The translations under genes were made by a program, and so were the position numbers. From Gemmatimonadota bacterium (GTDB lineage Bacteria > Gemmatimonadota > Gemmatimonadetes > Gemmatimonadales > GWC2-71-9), in NCBI GenBank assembly GCA_003220985.1, contig QHTY01000158.1, positions 4,827 through 19,813 of the forward strand: a stretch of DNA of 14,987 bases, given 5' to 3'. This document shows, piece after piece, positions 14,389 to 14,987 of the stretch; the first letter of the stretch is position 1; each line of letters begins with the position of its first letter. The notes under the pieces were generated by a model, which saw nothing but the letters and a program-made list of their open reading frames with translations, was not told where the DNA came from and made no database searches.

Positions 14389-14987
14389 TCAAACTAGGTC
14401 CCCTAGTTTCTTTACCACCGCGGCCGTGCTCGCGTCACCGCCGAGATCGGGCGTGCGGACCTTGCTCGCCAGCACTTTCCGGACCGCCTGCTTGAGGTCG
14501 GCAGCCGCAGAAGGATACCCGAAGTGTTCGAACATCAAACCCCCGGTCAACACCGCGGCAAGGGGGTTGGCCACCCCCTTCCCGGCGAGGGCCGGTGCAG
14601 AACCGTGCACAGGCTCGAACAGCGCGTGCCGGCTCCCAGGGTTGAGATTGGCGCTGGCTGCGATGCCGAGCCCTCCGACGAGTCCCGCGCCCAGATCGGA
14701 GAGGATGTCGCCGTAGAGGTTGTTCGTTACGATCACCTCGAAGCGCTGCGGCTCACGCACCAGCTCGAGTGCCAGCGCGTCGACGTAGCGGTGCTCGGCC
14801 GTGATCTGCGGGTACTCCCGCGCGATCGCCTTGAACTTGTCCTGCCAGATCCGATGCGCGGGAATCGCGTTGGACTTGTCACTCATGGTGACCCGTCTCT
14901 TGCCGTGTGACTGTGCCCACGCGAACGCCGCGCGGATGATCCGCTCCACGCCCTTCCCCGTGTTGACTTCCTCGGCGATGTGCTCGT
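14389..14987 (-). CDS. Isopropylmalate/isocitrate dehydrogenase family protein, 5' end outside window
   Basis: This is the C-terminal part (about 199 codons) of a beta-decarboxylating dehydrogenase of the isopropylmalate/isocitrate/tartrate dehydrogenase family; the frame is open to the right edge and the start lies outside. Family motifs are TGKGVERIIRAAF, the substrate and metal region VTMSDKSNA, YVDALALELVREP, the metal-binding NNLYGDILSDLGAGLVGGLG and the cofactor loop FEPVHGSAPALAGKGVANPLA. The GHG-type FEPVHGSAP is typical of NAD-dependent members. The sequence between IPMDH and tartrate/malate-type enzymes is intermediate, so leuB is likely but not certain; no other leucine gene is visible. 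The TGA at 14391-14389 is 41 bases before the propeller gene. Confidence 0.88.
   Translation of the reverse strand, partial: EHIAEEVNTGKGVERIIRAAFAWAQSHGKRRVTMSDKSNAIPAHRIWQDKFKAIAREYPQITAEHRYVDALALELVREPQRFEVIVTNNLYGDILSDLGAGLVGGLGIAASANLNPGSRHALFEPVHGSAPALAGKGVANPLAAVLTGGLMFEHFGYPSAAADLKQAVRKVLASKVRTPDLGGDASTAAVVKKLGDLV
14391..14409. repeat. Short inverted repeat at the end of the dehydrogenase gene
   Basis: AAACTAGG (14391-14398) and CCTAGTTT (14402-14409) are perfect inverted arms around a 3-base loop. They cover the last codons and the stop codon of the dehydrogenase. A further CTAG lies just beyond (14383-14386). There is no U-tract after the stem on the minus strand, so termination is possible but unproven. 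Confidence 0.4.

Overview
The window is GC-rich bacterial DNA, packed almost wall to wall with genes. Most sit on the minus strand and overlap by 1 to 59 bases, and GTG, TTG and probably CTG starts are common. The gene content (lysine 2,3-aminomutase, ThyX, a GlcD-type oxidase, DUF116, and an AraC-like HTH fused to a beta-propeller) together with palindromic repeats inside coding sequence suggest an environmental lineage such as Gemmatimonadota or Acidobacteriota. That placement is inference; there is no rRNA or other marker gene here. I see no tRNA, rRNA, CRISPR array, insertion sequence or phage gene. No stretch above 300 bases lacks a gene.

Left block (1-5865, all minus strand, read right to left): an FAD-linked oxidase, then thyX, then a tight four-gene unit of two D-Ala-D-Ala-ligase-like ATP-grasp enzymes, a GNAT acetyltransferase and a lysine 2,3-aminomutase that runs off the left edge. 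The four-gene unit is the most interesting part. An enzyme that makes beta-lysine is translationally linked to two amino-acid or peptide ligases and an N-acyltransferase, which looks like a small pathway for a beta-lysine-containing amide, dipeptide or conjugate that I cannot match to a described system.

Middle (5914-6762, plus strand): the only plus-strand gene, a DUF116 membrane protein. It diverges from the oxidase and its 3' end overlaps the convergent permease gene by 54 bases.

Right-centre block (6709-12795, all minus strand): thiolase, slipin (SPFH), an unknown two-TM protein, 3-hydroxyacyl-CoA dehydrogenase, a DUF2231 membrane protein, a small lipoprotein and an APC-family permease. 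Nearly every junction is an ATGA, TGATG or TAATG overlap, so this is very probably one operon combining acyl-CoA metabolism with membrane-organising and transport functions.

Right end (12926-14987, minus strand): a protein with a bipartite AraC-like HTH, a glycine linker and a seven-bladed YVTN/YncE-type propeller, then the 3' part of an isopropylmalate/isocitrate dehydrogenase family gene entering from the right edge.

Three different repeat-like elements lie inside coding regions: a 28-bp perfect palindrome at the end of an ATP-grasp gene, a nested inverted repeat inside the oxidase, and a 7-bp tandem repeat in a lipoprotein signal peptide.
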